Source: Stenomitos frigidus_A
Lineage (GTDB): Bacteria; Cyanobacteriota; Cyanobacteriia; Leptolyngbyales; Leptolyngbyaceae
DNA length: 64,000 bases
Assembly: GCF_963877135.1 (NCBI RefSeq)
Contig: NZ_CAWNSW010000141.1
Coordinates: 1-64,000 of the forward strand
Direction: 5' to 3'
Program-made: the position numbers and the translations under genes
Shown here: positions 35,446 to 44,472 of the stretch, piece after piece
Layout of the letters: each line of letters begins with the position of its first letter
Numbering within the stretch: the stretch's first letter is position 1
The notes under the pieces: model-generated
Told to the model about the DNA's origin: nothing
The model's input: only the letters and a program-made list of their open reading frames with translations
Database searches by the model: none

Positions 35446-36591
35446 ATGCGTAAATTCTTATTCTGGATTGGATGGAGTTACGTCGGATTCTCTATTTTGT
35501 GGTTGATCTTACGACTGGGGTTCTCTGATCACCTCTGGTCGCTTCTGCTAGTTAATGCCACGGCTGACTATCTGTTTGTACCGTTGCCTGTTTTGTTAGT
35601 AGCCAGCCTGTTACACCAACGATGGCAATTACTGTTGGGGCTAAGTATTCCAGTCATAACGTTTGGTGTCCTGGTGGGGGCACCGTCCTTACCACCCTTT
35701 GCAAACGCTCAAGAAAAGAATGTCATTCCCCTTTCCAACCATATCGATACTGCCGACACGCTCTTTGTGTGTGGCTGGGATGAGGTATTCGCTCTTAAGC
35801 TTACGTCCGATGCTGAAAAGCCAGCGAAGATTTGGTCATGGAAAGCTGCCACTAGTCCTGGTCTTCCAAAACTGATGGTTACCAAGTTTGCCACTACTGA
35901 TGAGTGCAAACCGATCGAGCAAGGGCGGAAAGTTCTTATTACCTCTTCAACAAATGGCGTTGCACTGGTTGAACAAGCGACTGGAAAAGCCCTATTTTAT
36001 GCATCTGTACCAGGAGCACACTCTGCGGATTTGCTACCAAATAATCGCATCGTGGTCGCTGGTGCAGATAGTCCCATCGGTGGGCACACCCTCCAACTGT
36101 TTGACGCTAACACGTCTGCTCGTCCACTGTGGAAAACCGAGTTGTACTCTGGACATGGGGTCTATTGGGATCAGGCTCATACAGTACTCTGGGCGCTCGG
36201 TCGCTATGAACTTCGCCAGTACGAACTAGTTCGGTGGGAATCGAAGTTACCAGAACTAAGATTGAAGCAATCATTCCTATTACCTAGTCCGGGCGGACAT
36301 GATCTTTCTCCAAATTTTGATCGATCGACATTATTCATAACCACGGACACTGATGTCGTTCTGTTTGATCTACAGTCAAATACATTTATAAGTGAGTCAA
36401 GGATGAACCGACTGACACTGGTGAAAAGCATTAGTGTTCATCCAGTTACTAAGCGCCTAGCGTATGTGCAAGCTGAAGGTGGACACTGGTGGAGTTCGCG
36501 TATACATCTTTTGGAATCCAAACAATCGAAGGCTGAGCAAACAATCTTGCTGAAAGGAGAACGCCTTTACAAGGCAAGATGGATTGATTAA
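35446..36591 (+). CDS. Membrane protein with a DUF6528-like beta-propeller domain
   Basis: A 381-residue protein. Three hydrophobic segments (roughly 5-25, 28-50 and 55-80) form an N-terminal membrane part. The C-terminal 280 residues have repeated short strands (TLFVCGWDEVFALKL, VLITSSTNGVALVE, RIVVAGADSPIGG, STLFITTDTDVVLF) as expected for a propeller. CGWDEVFAL is reminiscent of DUF6528 proteins. Function is unknown. The gene is AT-richer than the chromosome around it. The next gene on the strand starts about 230 bases later. Confidence 0.65.
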   Translation: MRKFLFWIGWSYVGFSILWLILRLGFSDHLWSLLLVNATADYLFVPLPVLLVASLLHQRWQLLLGLSIPVITFGVLVGAPSLPPFANAQEKNVIPLSNHIDTADTLFVCGWDEVFALKLTSDAEKPAKIWSWKAATSPGLPKLMVTKFATTDECKPIEQGRKVLITSSTNGVALVEQATGKALFYASVPGAHSADLLPNNRIVVAGADSPIGGHTLQLFDANTSARPLWKTELYSGHGVYWDQAHTVLWALGRYELRQYELVRWESKLPELRLKQSFLLPSPGGHDLSPNFDRSTLFITTDTDVVLFDLQSNTFISESRMNRLTLVKSISVHPVTKRLAYVQAEGGHWWSSRIHLLESKQSKAEQTILLKGERLYKARWID

Positions 36592-36824
36592 TGTTGCAAT
36601 TGCCGGTTTCCCTGATCTCAGATGTAGTGTCACACGGTCACCACATTTTGCACAATTGTTGAAACATAATATCTCCATGCCCGGAAATGCTTTCCTATAG
36701 AATCCTGCTTGCATAGAGCTTCGCTCTGCCAAAGGCATAGGCAATTTTACTTTTGGTGAGACCAACTACTCGAAAGACAGTGTTGTTGAGAGGCATTGAG
36801 ATTAATAGTTAGGGTAGAACTGCC

Positions 36825-37592
36825 ATGAAAAATACCTTGGTTTGGATACCATCCGTCGTTCTTCTCGTTTTAGCAGGTTTTGGTCTAGTCAGTTGGACAC
36901 AAACTCCTGTCAGCAGTTTGGTTAACTGGATCGTTGGTATTGCCATATTCAGTTGGTTACTAGCAATTACGATCGTGCCATGGAACGTTTATTTTCAAGC
37001 AAAGGAAGTGCTGGTAGATGCGACCCTTTCTACTGAGCAAGGTATTAGCGTGAATGCTGAGCAGCAACAGTATGCGGTCATGATTGCACAACGAAGTTTG
37101 TGGGTTGCACTTTTGTTGCATCTTCTATCCGCAGTGGCACTCTATCTACTAGCACTTTGGCAAGTGAGTGCCATTGGTTATTTTGGTTCTATCGCTGCGC
37201 TTCTGCTGACTGTTTTGCGTCCAACTGTCCGAACCTATCAATTCTTGGCAAGGCGCTTAGCGATGATTCAAAGTGGCTTTAAGTATCCTCGTGAAGATGT
37301 TCTGGAATTGAGAGGACGGGTCATGGGGCTAGAAGGCAGGGTTCAGGAAATGAGCCAGCGATTAGATTTGAATAATTCGACTTCCTGGATTTGTGTGCAG
37401 CAACGTCAATGGGAGGCATTGCGTCAGGATCTTACTCGTCTTGCCAGTTCCCAGGAAGAGTTCAAAGCAATCAACCGATCCGAACATGCTTCTCTTTCCC
37501 GTGAGGCACAACAGGCGATCGCCCAGCTCAGTGAAGATAGCCAATTTCTCAATCAGGCGCGCGAACTGATTCGCTTTATCAAGTCGGCATAA
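36825..37592 (+). CDS. Four-span membrane protein with C-terminal coiled coil
   Basis: A 255-residue protein with four predicted membrane spans (about 4-25, 30-52, 90-110 and 112-130), then a charged helical region (165-250) containing a heptad-like stretch (LRGRVMGLEGRVQEMSQRLD). No family was recognised. It lies between another membrane hypothetical and yidD, all rightward. Confidence 0.65.
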   Translation: MKNTLVWIPSVVLLVLAGFGLVSWTQTPVSSLVNWIVGIAIFSWLLAITIVPWNVYFQAKEVLVDATLSTEQGISVNAEQQQYAVMIAQRSLWVALLLHLLSAVALYLLALWQVSAIGYFGSIAALLLTVLRPTVRTYQFLARRLAMIQSGFKYPREDVLELRGRVMGLEGRVQEMSQRLDLNNSTSWICVQQRQWEALRQDLTRLASSQEEFKAINRSEHASLSREAQQAIAQLSEDSQFLNQARELIRFIKSA

Positions 37593-37657
37593 AGGCAAAA
37601 GTCTTTGACGATAGATGTCGAGTCAAGAGTCTTCTTTCACCACGATAAACTGGCAGT

Positions 37658-37906
37658 ATGAAACTCTTATTGATAGGACTTATTCGCGGCTATCGGGTAT
37701 TTCTCTCGCCGCTGTTGCCGCCAACGTGTCGCTTTCAGCCAACATGTTCGCAGTATGCGCTGGAAGCGGTCGATCGCTTTGGTGTCTTGCAAGGCGGTTG
37801 GTTAGCCGCACGACGCATCTGTCGCTGTCATCCCTTTCACCCTGGCGGTTACGATCCGGTACCATTGCGATCGCAGCCTGAGCCACTGGAACGGGAAGAG
37901 CTTTAA
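37658..37906 (+). CDS. yidD: Membrane protein insertion efficiency factor YidD
   Basis: An 82-residue complete YidD. It has the amphipathic start (MKLLLIGLIRGYRVFLSPLL), three characteristic cysteines in PPTCRFQPTCSQYA and RRICRCHPF, and the HPGGYDPVP end. YidD sits at the inner face of the membrane and assists insertion of proteins with YidC. No yidC or rnpA is adjacent. It is followed seven bases later by the dipeptidase-like gene. Confidence 0.95.
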   Translation: MKLLLIGLIRGYRVFLSPLLPPTCRFQPTCSQYALEAVDRFGVLQGGWLAARRICRCHPFHPGGYDPVPLRSQPEPLEREEL

Positions 37907-37912
37907 GCTGCT

Positions 37913-38626
37913 ATGAAACCCTACCAGCATGTTGCGATTGTCGAGTGTGATGAACCCCTACTACCCATTCCTGAAGACCACTTTGCCTTTGTGTGCCCTC
38001 ATCCCTATGCCAAAATAGGTGCGCCGTATGGCAATAAGTCACCCTTTTACCTGCGTGACGGAGTGATTCAGCGGTTGAGTGAAGCTCAGACTACGCTGCA
38101 ACAGCACCATCCTGGTTGGCGGCTACAAATTTTTGATGCATATCGCCCGATCGCCGTACAGCAATACATGGTGGACTACACGTTGCGGGAAGTCGCTCAG
38201 GCAAAAGGCTTGCAGCCGGATCAGCTGACTGAATTGCAGCGTCAGGAGCTTTTAGAACTGGTTTACGAGTTTTGGGCAGCGCCAAGCGCAAATCCCGCCA
38301 CACCACCGCCACATAGTACCGGAGGTGCGATCGATTTAACGCTCGTGGACGAGACCGATCGTGTAGTGGACATGGGGTCACCGATCGATGAGCTTTCACC
38401 CCGTTCATACCCTGACCATTTTGCGTTGAGTGAAGACCTGCGCGATCGCGCGTTTCACCAGCATCGCCAACTGTTGCGATCGGTCATGCTTGCCGCTGGC
38501 TTTCAGCAACACCTCAACGAGTGGTGGCACTTCTGCCTGGGCGATCAGATGTGGGCATGGCTGACGAATCAGGGAACGATGGGAGGTGTAGTGGCGCGGT
38601 ATGGAAGGATGCAGGATGAGAGATGA
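37913..38626 (+). CDS. M15 family D-Ala-D-Ala dipeptidase-like protein (VanX/DdpX type)
   Basis: A 237-residue zinc peptidase. The VanX-type signatures are present: FDAYRP (about 77-82), the metal motif HSTGGAIDLTL (SxHxxGxAxD form, about 139-149) and the EWWHF motif near residue 203. Such enzymes cleave D-Ala-D-Ala dipeptide, either in vancomycin resistance or in peptidoglycan recycling; no van genes are nearby, so recycling is more likely. No export signal is seen. It is seven bases after yidD, probably co-transcribed. Confidence 0.88.
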   Translation: MKPYQHVAIVECDEPLLPIPEDHFAFVCPHPYAKIGAPYGNKSPFYLRDGVIQRLSEAQTTLQQHHPGWRLQIFDAYRPIAVQQYMVDYTLREVAQAKGLQPDQLTELQRQELLELVYEFWAAPSANPATPPPHSTGGAIDLTLVDETDRVVDMGSPIDELSPRSYPDHFALSEDLRDRAFHQHRQLLRSVMLAAGFQQHLNEWWHFCLGDQMWAWLTNQGTMGGVVARYGRMQDER

Positions 38627-38639
38627 GGGAATGAGGGCA

Positions 38640-38755
38640 AAAGAGTTATGACTTGGTTCTGAGTTCTTGCATGCTGACTACTGACTGCTGACTCCTAACC
38701 CCTCTCTCCTTTCCCCTCTCCCCTCTCCCCTCACAATCCCCAGTAACCGCTTATC
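38640..38755. repeat. Short repeats upstream of the kinase gene
   Basis: TGACTACTGACTGCTGACTCC and CCTTTCCCCTCTCCCCTCTCCCC tandem units, the same classes as in the 42.8-43.0 kb block. Confidence 0.55.
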
Positions 38756-38788
38756 ATAATCATCTAGTCGCTGATTGCTCCCGATCGT

Positions 38789-41080
38789 ATGAGCTACTGC
38801 CTCAACCCAAATTGTCGGAAGCCTCAAAATCGAGACAGTGTAGAGTTTTGCCGCAACTGTGGCGCAACACTGCGGCTCAAAGGTCGTTACCGACCGATCA
38901 AGCCGATCGGTCAGGGTGGGTTTGGCAGAACCTTTCTGGCGATCGACGAAGACAAACCATCCAAGCCACGCTGTGTGGTGAAGCAGTTTCTGCCAGCCAA
39001 CCAGGATGCTCAGCATTTAAAAAAAGCCGCCCAGCTCTTTGAACGAGAGGCAATGCGCCTGGAAGAACTGGGCAATCACCCACAAATTCCAGCGCTGTTA
39101 GCCTACTTTAGCCAGGAGGAACAGCAATATCTGGTGCAGGAGTTTGTGGACGGCAAAAACCTGGCAGAGCTGCTGCACGAACACGGCGTGTTTACAGAAG
39201 TGCAGGTACGGGCAGTGTTAGTGGGGCTGCTACCTGTGCTGGAGTTTATCCATGCTCACAGCGTTATTCATCGCGATATCAAGCCTCCTAACATTATTCG
39301 CATGGCGACTGGAAACGTTGCCAGGCAGTCGCGATCGTCAGAGTGGACTGAATTATTACAAGCGCTTTCACTGGAAGCCGCACAAGGGTACATCGATTTT
39401 GTGAGCGATTGCCGCTTTAGCGATCGGCTGCGTGAGGGCTTTACTCAACCACCGAGAGCGTTATCGATCGCCACGTATACCCACTGGCAACAGATGGCAG
39501 CACAGTTTACCAGCTACGCCGATTTGCCCTTTGCTCAGCGACAGCAACTGGTCGCAAAGGCGAGTCGCCTGCTCAACGAGAGACGGCAACTGTCTGGATC
39601 GGCTGAAACGCATGAAGGACACCTGGCACTGGTCGATTTTGGTGCGGCAAAAGCTGCCATCGGCACTGCCTTAGTGAACACCGGGACGACGATCGGCAGC
39701 CCAGAATACCTGGCACCAGAGCAAAGTCGGGGCAAAGCCGTTTTTGCCAGCGATTTATTTAGCCTGGGTGTGACCTGTATTCATTTGTTGACCAACCGAT
39801 CGCCCTTCGATCTGTTCGACACCAGCGATAACACCTGGATCTGGCGTCAATACTTGAAAACACCGGTCAGTGAGACTCTGGGACATATTCTCGATCGTCT
39901 GTTGGAACCGGGTGTGAATCGGCGCTATCAGTCTGCAACCGATGTCTTGCGCGATCTAGAAGGGGGGTTGTCAGAAGGACAAGTTTCCCCTTCTCCTGCC
40001 GTGCCCCGCCATTCCGCATCGTCGCCTCAGTCCAAGCCGATCGCGGTACTGGCTCAACCCGCTCAAACACCCGGTACTGTCCGCTCAGCCGCATCAGTAG
40101 CGGTACAGGTCATTGCGCAGGCGATCGCGCCCAAGCCCCAGCGGGAGGAGGCTTCCCCAGCCCGACGCAAAGCACCCAAAGCGTTACCGACCTGGCATTG
40201 TATCCACCAACTGCTTAATCCAGGGAAGGTGTATGCGATCGCGCTCAGCCCCGTCGAGCCGCTTTTGGCAAGCAGCAGCGGCACCACCATTAAGCTCTGG
40301 GATGTACAAACGGGACAACCACTGCGAACCCTGACCGGGCACCTGGATGTGATCTACTGCCTTGTCATTAGTCCAGATGGGACGGTGTTGCTTAGCGGTA
40401 GTGCAGACAAAAGCATCCGACTCTGGGATCTGCAAACGGGGCAGCGCCTGGGCACGATCGCCCTGCATACCGACACCGTTCTCAGCCTTGTCCTCAGCCC
40501 AGATGGGCGGACGCTTGCCAGCGGCAGTCTCCATGATCCAATGAAGCTGTGGGACTTGGAGACCAATCGGGAACGGGCTAGTCTTTCGGGACAAGCGGGA
40601 CGCATCGAAGCGCTGGCGTTCAGCCCTGATGGGCTTTGGCTTGCCAGCGGCAGTAGTGACGGCACAGTAGCGCTTTGGGATGTGAACTTGAAAACAGCTA
40701 CAGGACGAGAACCTCGTTTCCTGAAAGGGCATGTGCAAACGGTTGCAGCGCTGGCATTTGAACCAGACGGCAAAACCCTTGTCAGCGGGAGCTGGGATGG
40801 GACTGTCAAGCTTTGGAGTACGCGCACCCAACGCGAAAAGCGCACCCTTCAGCCAGAATCTGGTCGCGTGACTGCCCTCACGCTCAGTCCTGATGGCAAG
40901 CTTCTGGTCACAGGCAGCGATACGCTCAAACTCTGGCAACCACGCACTGGCAAAGAGCTTGCCACCCTGTCTGGGCATACCTCAGTCATATCTGCGATCG
41001 CCCTGACCCATGACAGCCAAACTCTGGTCAGCAGCAGTTGGGATGGCACCATTCGGATCTGGAAAAACGGAGACGCGTGA
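38789..41080 (+). CDS. Ser/Thr protein kinase with N-terminal zinc ribbon and WD40 repeats
   Basis: A 763-residue protein. Residues 3-26 form a Cys4 zinc ribbon (CLNPNC, CRNCG). The kinase domain starts near 34, with the glycine loop GQGGFG (41-46), Lys65, the catalytic loop HRDIKPPN (161-168), DFG (283-285) and SPEYLAPE. Some 110 residues separate HRD from DFG, far more than usual, forming a helical insert (172-280). A Pro/Ala-rich linker leads to seven WD40 repeats (about 470-763), each ending in LWD or a variant. The kinase is soluble. It converges on the ABC gene with a six-base gap. Confidence 0.9.
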   Translation: MSYCLNPNCRKPQNRDSVEFCRNCGATLRLKGRYRPIKPIGQGGFGRTFLAIDEDKPSKPRCVVKQFLPANQDAQHLKKAAQLFEREAMRLEELGNHPQIPALLAYFSQEEQQYLVQEFVDGKNLAELLHEHGVFTEVQVRAVLVGLLPVLEFIHAHSVIHRDIKPPNIIRMATGNVARQSRSSEWTELLQALSLEAAQGYIDFVSDCRFSDRLREGFTQPPRALSIATYTHWQQMAAQFTSYADLPFAQRQQLVAKASRLLNERRQLSGSAETHEGHLALVDFGAAKAAIGTALVNTGTTIGSPEYLAPEQSRGKAVFASDLFSLGVTCIHLLTNRSPFDLFDTSDNTWIWRQYLKTPVSETLGHILDRLLEPGVNRRYQSATDVLRDLEGGLSEGQVSPSPAVPRHSASSPQSKPIAVLAQPAQTPGTVRSAASVAVQVIAQAIAPKPQREEASPARRKAPKALPTWHCIHQLLNPGKVYAIALSPVEPLLASSSGTTIKLWDVQTGQPLRTLTGHLDVIYCLVISPDGTVLLSGSADKSIRLWDLQTGQRLGTIALHTDTVLSLVLSPDGRTLASGSLHDPMKLWDLETNRERASLSGQAGRIEALAFSPDGLWLASGSSDGTVALWDVNLKTATGREPRFLKGHVQTVAALAFEPDGKTLVSGSWDGTVKLWSTRTQREKRTLQPESGRVTALTLSPDGKLLVTGSDTLKLWQPRTGKELATLSGHTSVISAIALTHDSQTLVSSSWDGTIRIWKNGDA

Positions 41081-41086
41081 GTCCTC

Positions 41087-42793
41087 TTATGAGCCAAGGC
41101 GATCGCCCTGCCTTGCCAACAACGGTGCCGCCTGAAGGAGTGCTTGCGTATAAGGGTGCTGAGGGTGCGTGAAAATGTCGTGAGTGAAACCCAGTTCAAC
41201 GATTTTGCCTGCCTGCATGACCGCAATGCGATCGCAAAAGAACCTGGCAACCCAAAGGTCATGCGTGATGAACAAATAGGTCAGATTAAACTCATCCTTC
41301 AAGTCTCGCATCAGCGCTAAAACCTGCGTCTGCACGCTGGCATCGAGCATACTGACAGGCTCATCGCAGATGATCAGTTGTGGACGCGTAATCAGGGCAC
41401 GGGCGATTGCCACCCGCTGTTGTTGCCCGCCTGAAAGCTGCGCTGGATAGCGATCGTAAAACGACTTCGCCGGACTCAAACCCACGCGCTCCAGCATGTC
41501 CAACACTTGCCCTTTCGCTGCGTTCGGTTCAGCCAACTGGTGAATCCGCAGCGGATCTCCAATGCTCTCCCCCACCGTCATCATGGGATTTAAACAGGCA
41601 TGAGGGTCTTGAAACACCATCTGCATGTGTCGTCGCTGCTGCCGCATTGCCTCCCGCGTCAGCCCGACTAAATTTTGCCCCAAAAACTCGACCTTACCTG
41701 CGGTTGGACGAATCAACTGCAAAATCGTCCGTGACAGCGTACTCTTGCCACAGCCCGATTCTCCCACCAACCCCAACGTTTCACCAGGATACAGATCCAG
41801 CGTGATACCATCTACCGCTTTGATCGTCTGATCGTCTTGCGAGAATAAACGAGAGATGAAATTTTGCTCCAATGTATAGTGCTGCTTAAGGTTATCAAGA
41901 TGGAGCAGGGGTGTCGGGTGCCGGGTGTCGGGTATCAAGTCTATCTTCTCCTCTTCCTCCACTCCCCACTCCCCACTCCCCACTCCCTTAACCACATCAA
42001 CCGCCTGCAAATGCAACGCCGCCTCTAAAAGCGATCGCGTGTATGCATGCTGAGGGTGCTGCAAGACAGCCTGAGTCGTACCTGTTTCAACAAACTTGCC
42101 GTTATACATCACCGCAATGCGATCGCAATATTCGCCAATCATGGCCAAATCGTGAGAAATGATCAGCAACGCCATCTGGCGCTCGTCGCAGAGCCGGGTC
42201 AGTTCGCGCAAAATCTGGGCGGCAACAGTGACATCCAGGCTCGTCGTCGGTTCATCTGCCACGATCAGTTTGGGATTCAGCAACAGCGCCAGCGCGATCG
42301 CCACCCGTTGGCGCATGCCGCCACTAAACTCATGCGGGTACTGCGACCAGCGACTAGCAGGAATGTTGACGGCTTCTAAGGTGGCGATCGCCTGCGCTTT
42401 TGCCTGCTGTCGAGAAAGCGTTGGTTGGTGCGATTGGAGCGTTTCTAAACAGTGATCCCCGATCGTCATAAGCGGATCAAGGCGCGTCATTGGGTCTTGA
42501 AAAATCAACGCAACGGCTTCACCTCGAAATTGACGCAAGGCCGCTGGCGAAAAATCAAAGACAGACTGGCCAGCGAATGCTACACGTCCCTCAACAAGCG
42601 TGTCTTCTGGCAGTAGCCGCATCGCCGCTCGCCCCAACGTACTCTTGCCACAGCCCGACTCTCCCACCAAACCCAGCTTTTCCCCAGGGCTCAGGCTAAA
42701 CGAGACATCATCCACTGCCCAAGCGATCGCATCCGACCCAGACTGAGGATACGCCACCCGCAAATGTTCGACCTGAAAGAGAGCGTTTGTCAT
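41087..42793 (-). CDS. Fused two-domain ABC ATPase for a peptide/nickel-type importer
   Basis: A 568-residue protein holding two complete ABC ATPase domains of the DppD-DppF (OppD-OppF) type. Each has GESGCGKST, a QDP Q-loop and a signature (FSGGMRQRVAIA, then LSGGQQQRVAIA), plus the C-terminal HPQHPYT/HPQHAYT tail. The linker between the domains (around residue 270) contains GSGEWGVEEEEK, encoded by ACTCCCC tandem repeats. No permease or binding protein gene is adjacent, so the substrate is unknown. Confidence 0.9.
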   Translation of the reverse strand: MTNALFQVEHLRVAYPQSGSDAIAWAVDDVSFSLSPGEKLGLVGESGCGKSTLGRAAMRLLPEDTLVEGRVAFAGQSVFDFSPAALRQFRGEAVALIFQDPMTRLDPLMTIGDHCLETLQSHQPTLSRQQAKAQAIATLEAVNIPASRWSQYPHEFSGGMRQRVAIALALLLNPKLIVADEPTTSLDVTVAAQILRELTRLCDERQMALLIISHDLAMIGEYCDRIAVMYNGKFVETGTTQAVLQHPQHAYTRSLLEAALHLQAVDVVKGVGSGEWGVEEEEKIDLIPDTRHPTPLLHLDNLKQHYTLEQNFISRLFSQDDQTIKAVDGITLDLYPGETLGLVGESGCGKSTLSRTILQLIRPTAGKVEFLGQNLVGLTREAMRQQRRHMQMVFQDPHACLNPMMTVGESIGDPLRIHQLAEPNAAKGQVLDMLERVGLSPAKSFYDRYPAQLSGGQQQRVAIARALITRPQLIICDEPVSMLDASVQTQVLALMRDLKDEFNLTYLFITHDLWVARFFCDRIAVMQAGKIVELGFTHDIFTHPQHPYTQALLQAAPLLARQGDRLGS

Positions 42794-42799
42794 GAGTGA

Positions 42800-43030
42800 G
42801 TTATTAAGAATGAGCGTTCAGCGTTCAGCCTTCAGCGTTCAGCTACTCTATCAGTTGTTAGCGATCACACAAAACAGTGCTGAGACGATATGACTGACCA
42901 CTGACTCCGGGCGACTGACTGCTGACCATTGACTCCTGACCACGAATCGCTGATAGCTGATAGCTGACGGCTGACGGCTGACCGCTGACGGCTGATAGCT
43001 GACGGCTGACCGCTGATCGCTGCCTTCTCC
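42800..43030. repeat. Tandem GCTGATA / GCTGACGG heptamer block
   Basis: GCGTTCAGC copies at 42814-42842 and a run of about 12 units of GCTGATAGCTGACG-type repeats at 42935-43022, with TGACTGCTGACC variants before them. These are STRR-type cyanobacterial repeats filling the gap between two leftward genes. No gene is present. Confidence 0.8.
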
Positions 43031-43038
43031 TTCTGCCC

Positions 43039-43623
43039 CTACTTATCACACCGTCGCATCAAATAAGCCACCCCAAAATCACCGTTTGGATGCTTTTCTA
43101 AGATTTCCGCCAACTCAAAAATTTGTGCAGCCAGTGCGGGGCCCAATTTATCGATCGTGGCACGTCGCTCTTGCGCCAATTGCTCTCTTTCCCGTGTGCG
43201 CGTCTGCCAGTCATTGGAGAACATGTGGTCAATGACAGTATGTAACCCCAGCGTTTGCAGCGTCTCCCACTCACCTCGATCGCACCAAATGCCTTTGCAG
43301 TTTGGGCATCGCTCCACATAAAACGGTGTTTTCACACTCACCTTTGCCCTTGCCAGGTACGCATTGCATTCGGGACAAAGGGCTGCTCTTGAGTCGAAGG
43401 GCGATCGTGCACAATCCATTTCCAGCGCCTGATCGATTAACGTAGATAAGTTTTCCGCAGGCGGCTGCTGTTGCTGCCAATCGGCATAATCGGCGCCCCC
43501 AAGCCAGACCCCGTCACATTCCGAACAATGGTGAGCCGCTAACTGTTTCACCAGCTGACGATCGACCAAATCTACTTTTTTATCCTTCGGACACTGCACT
43601 GGCGCTTTCCCCAATTCAACCAA
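43039..43623 (-). CDS. Zinc-finger protein of the TFIIB-type (zf-TFIIB) family
   Basis: A protein of up to 194 residues with two zinc-binding modules: CPKDKK...HHCSECDGVWLGG in the first 50 residues and CPECNAYL...ERCPNCKGIWCDRGEWE at about 82-118, the latter being the standard zf-TFIIB motif. A C-terminal helical tail follows. There is no ATG; several TTG codons lie near 43614-43623, behind AGAAAGGA. The function of the family is not established. Confidence 0.75.
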   Translation of the reverse strand: MVELGKAPVQCPKDKKVDLVDRQLVKQLAAHHCSECDGVWLGGADYADWQQQQPPAENLSTLIDQALEMDCARSPFDSRAALCPECNAYLARAKVSVKTPFYVERCPNCKGIWCDRGEWETLQTLGLHTVIDHMFSNDWQTRTREREQLAQERRATIDKLGPALAAQIFELAEILEKHPNGDFGVAYLMRRCDK

Positions 43624-43734
43624 TCCTTTCTATTTAACCAAGCAAGCGTAAGGATTTCGGCTTTTAAAGTGAAGAAATCAGGAGTCAGTGGTCAGGATTT
43701 AGACCTCACTCAACACTTAAAACGCAAAACAATT

Positions 43735-44103
43735 CTATTCTCCCAACAGCCCATCACAGTAACGCTGTAAGGTGGTCAGGCGATCGCGGATCTGTTGTCG
43801 GCGCTGCTCAGCGGTTACCGATTGCCGTGCTGCCTGCAAAAACATGATGTCCATGGCTAACAACCGCAGTTGCTTGTCAATTTCTACGTGGTACGACTGC
43901 ACCCAATGCTGTACTGCTGGAGCGAGTTCATCGAGCTGTAAACTCAAGATCTGCTCGCGGAAAAACTGCTGCAATGCCATTGCTTTAGACTTCAACGCCA
44001 GCTCAGTGTCATTCGATACAGCCAGAATCTGATCCATTTCCCTCAAACGGTGCTTAAACGACTCGTAGGGCTGCTGGTACTTTAGCGGCAACACGTTCTT
44101 CAT
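43735..44103 (-). CDS. PatD-like protein (heterocyst-frequency-control family)
   Basis: From the ATG at 44103 (MKNVLPLKYQQPYESF) the protein has 122 residues and is all-helical. The C-terminal part (IDKQLRLLAMDIMFLQAARQ, RQQIRDRLTTLQRYCDGLL) resembles cyanobacterial proteins annotated as heterocyst frequency control protein PatD, which in Anabaena interacts with FtsZ. Non-heterocystous cyanobacteria also carry relatives, so this does not prove heterocyst formation. An upstream extension to 44247 looks non-coding. The gene is divergent from rel/spoT. Confidence 0.55.
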   Translation of the reverse strand: MKNVLPLKYQQPYESFKHRLREMDQILAVSNDTELALKSKAMALQQFFREQILSLQLDELAPAVQHWVQSYHVEIDKQLRLLAMDIMFLQAARQSVTAEQRRQQIRDRLTTLQRYCDGLLGE

Positions 44104-44472
44104 CCTGCACCGCCTCATTCGTAAGTTAGTGTAAAGAATTTTGTCATTCTTGCTAGGATAGACACTAATGGAGGTTAAGAACATCACAGTTAAACGCAAA
44201 TTAGCTCTAATGTTCATGCCTTTAGAAAAGAATTTAGATCGCAACAAATTTAGTGTTTACTGATTATTTTGCGACCTGATAAATTCACTGCTTGTGCCGA
44301 TTAGGTTCAGGTTAACTAGCCACCTGTTTCGCTCGTCGTGAGACTGGAAACTACTTGTTAGTTTTTGGGACGATGCGTCGAAACAACCGACCTGTATCAG
44401 GCAGCACACGGTGCAGTAGAATCAGCCAATACAACAAATCTTTCGAGCCTTCCGACTCCTAAGCTTGACAGC

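Noticed and set aside
42935..43022. CRISPR-like array of short repeats
   Set aside because: The units are contiguous heptamer-type repeats with no spacers of 30-40 bases.
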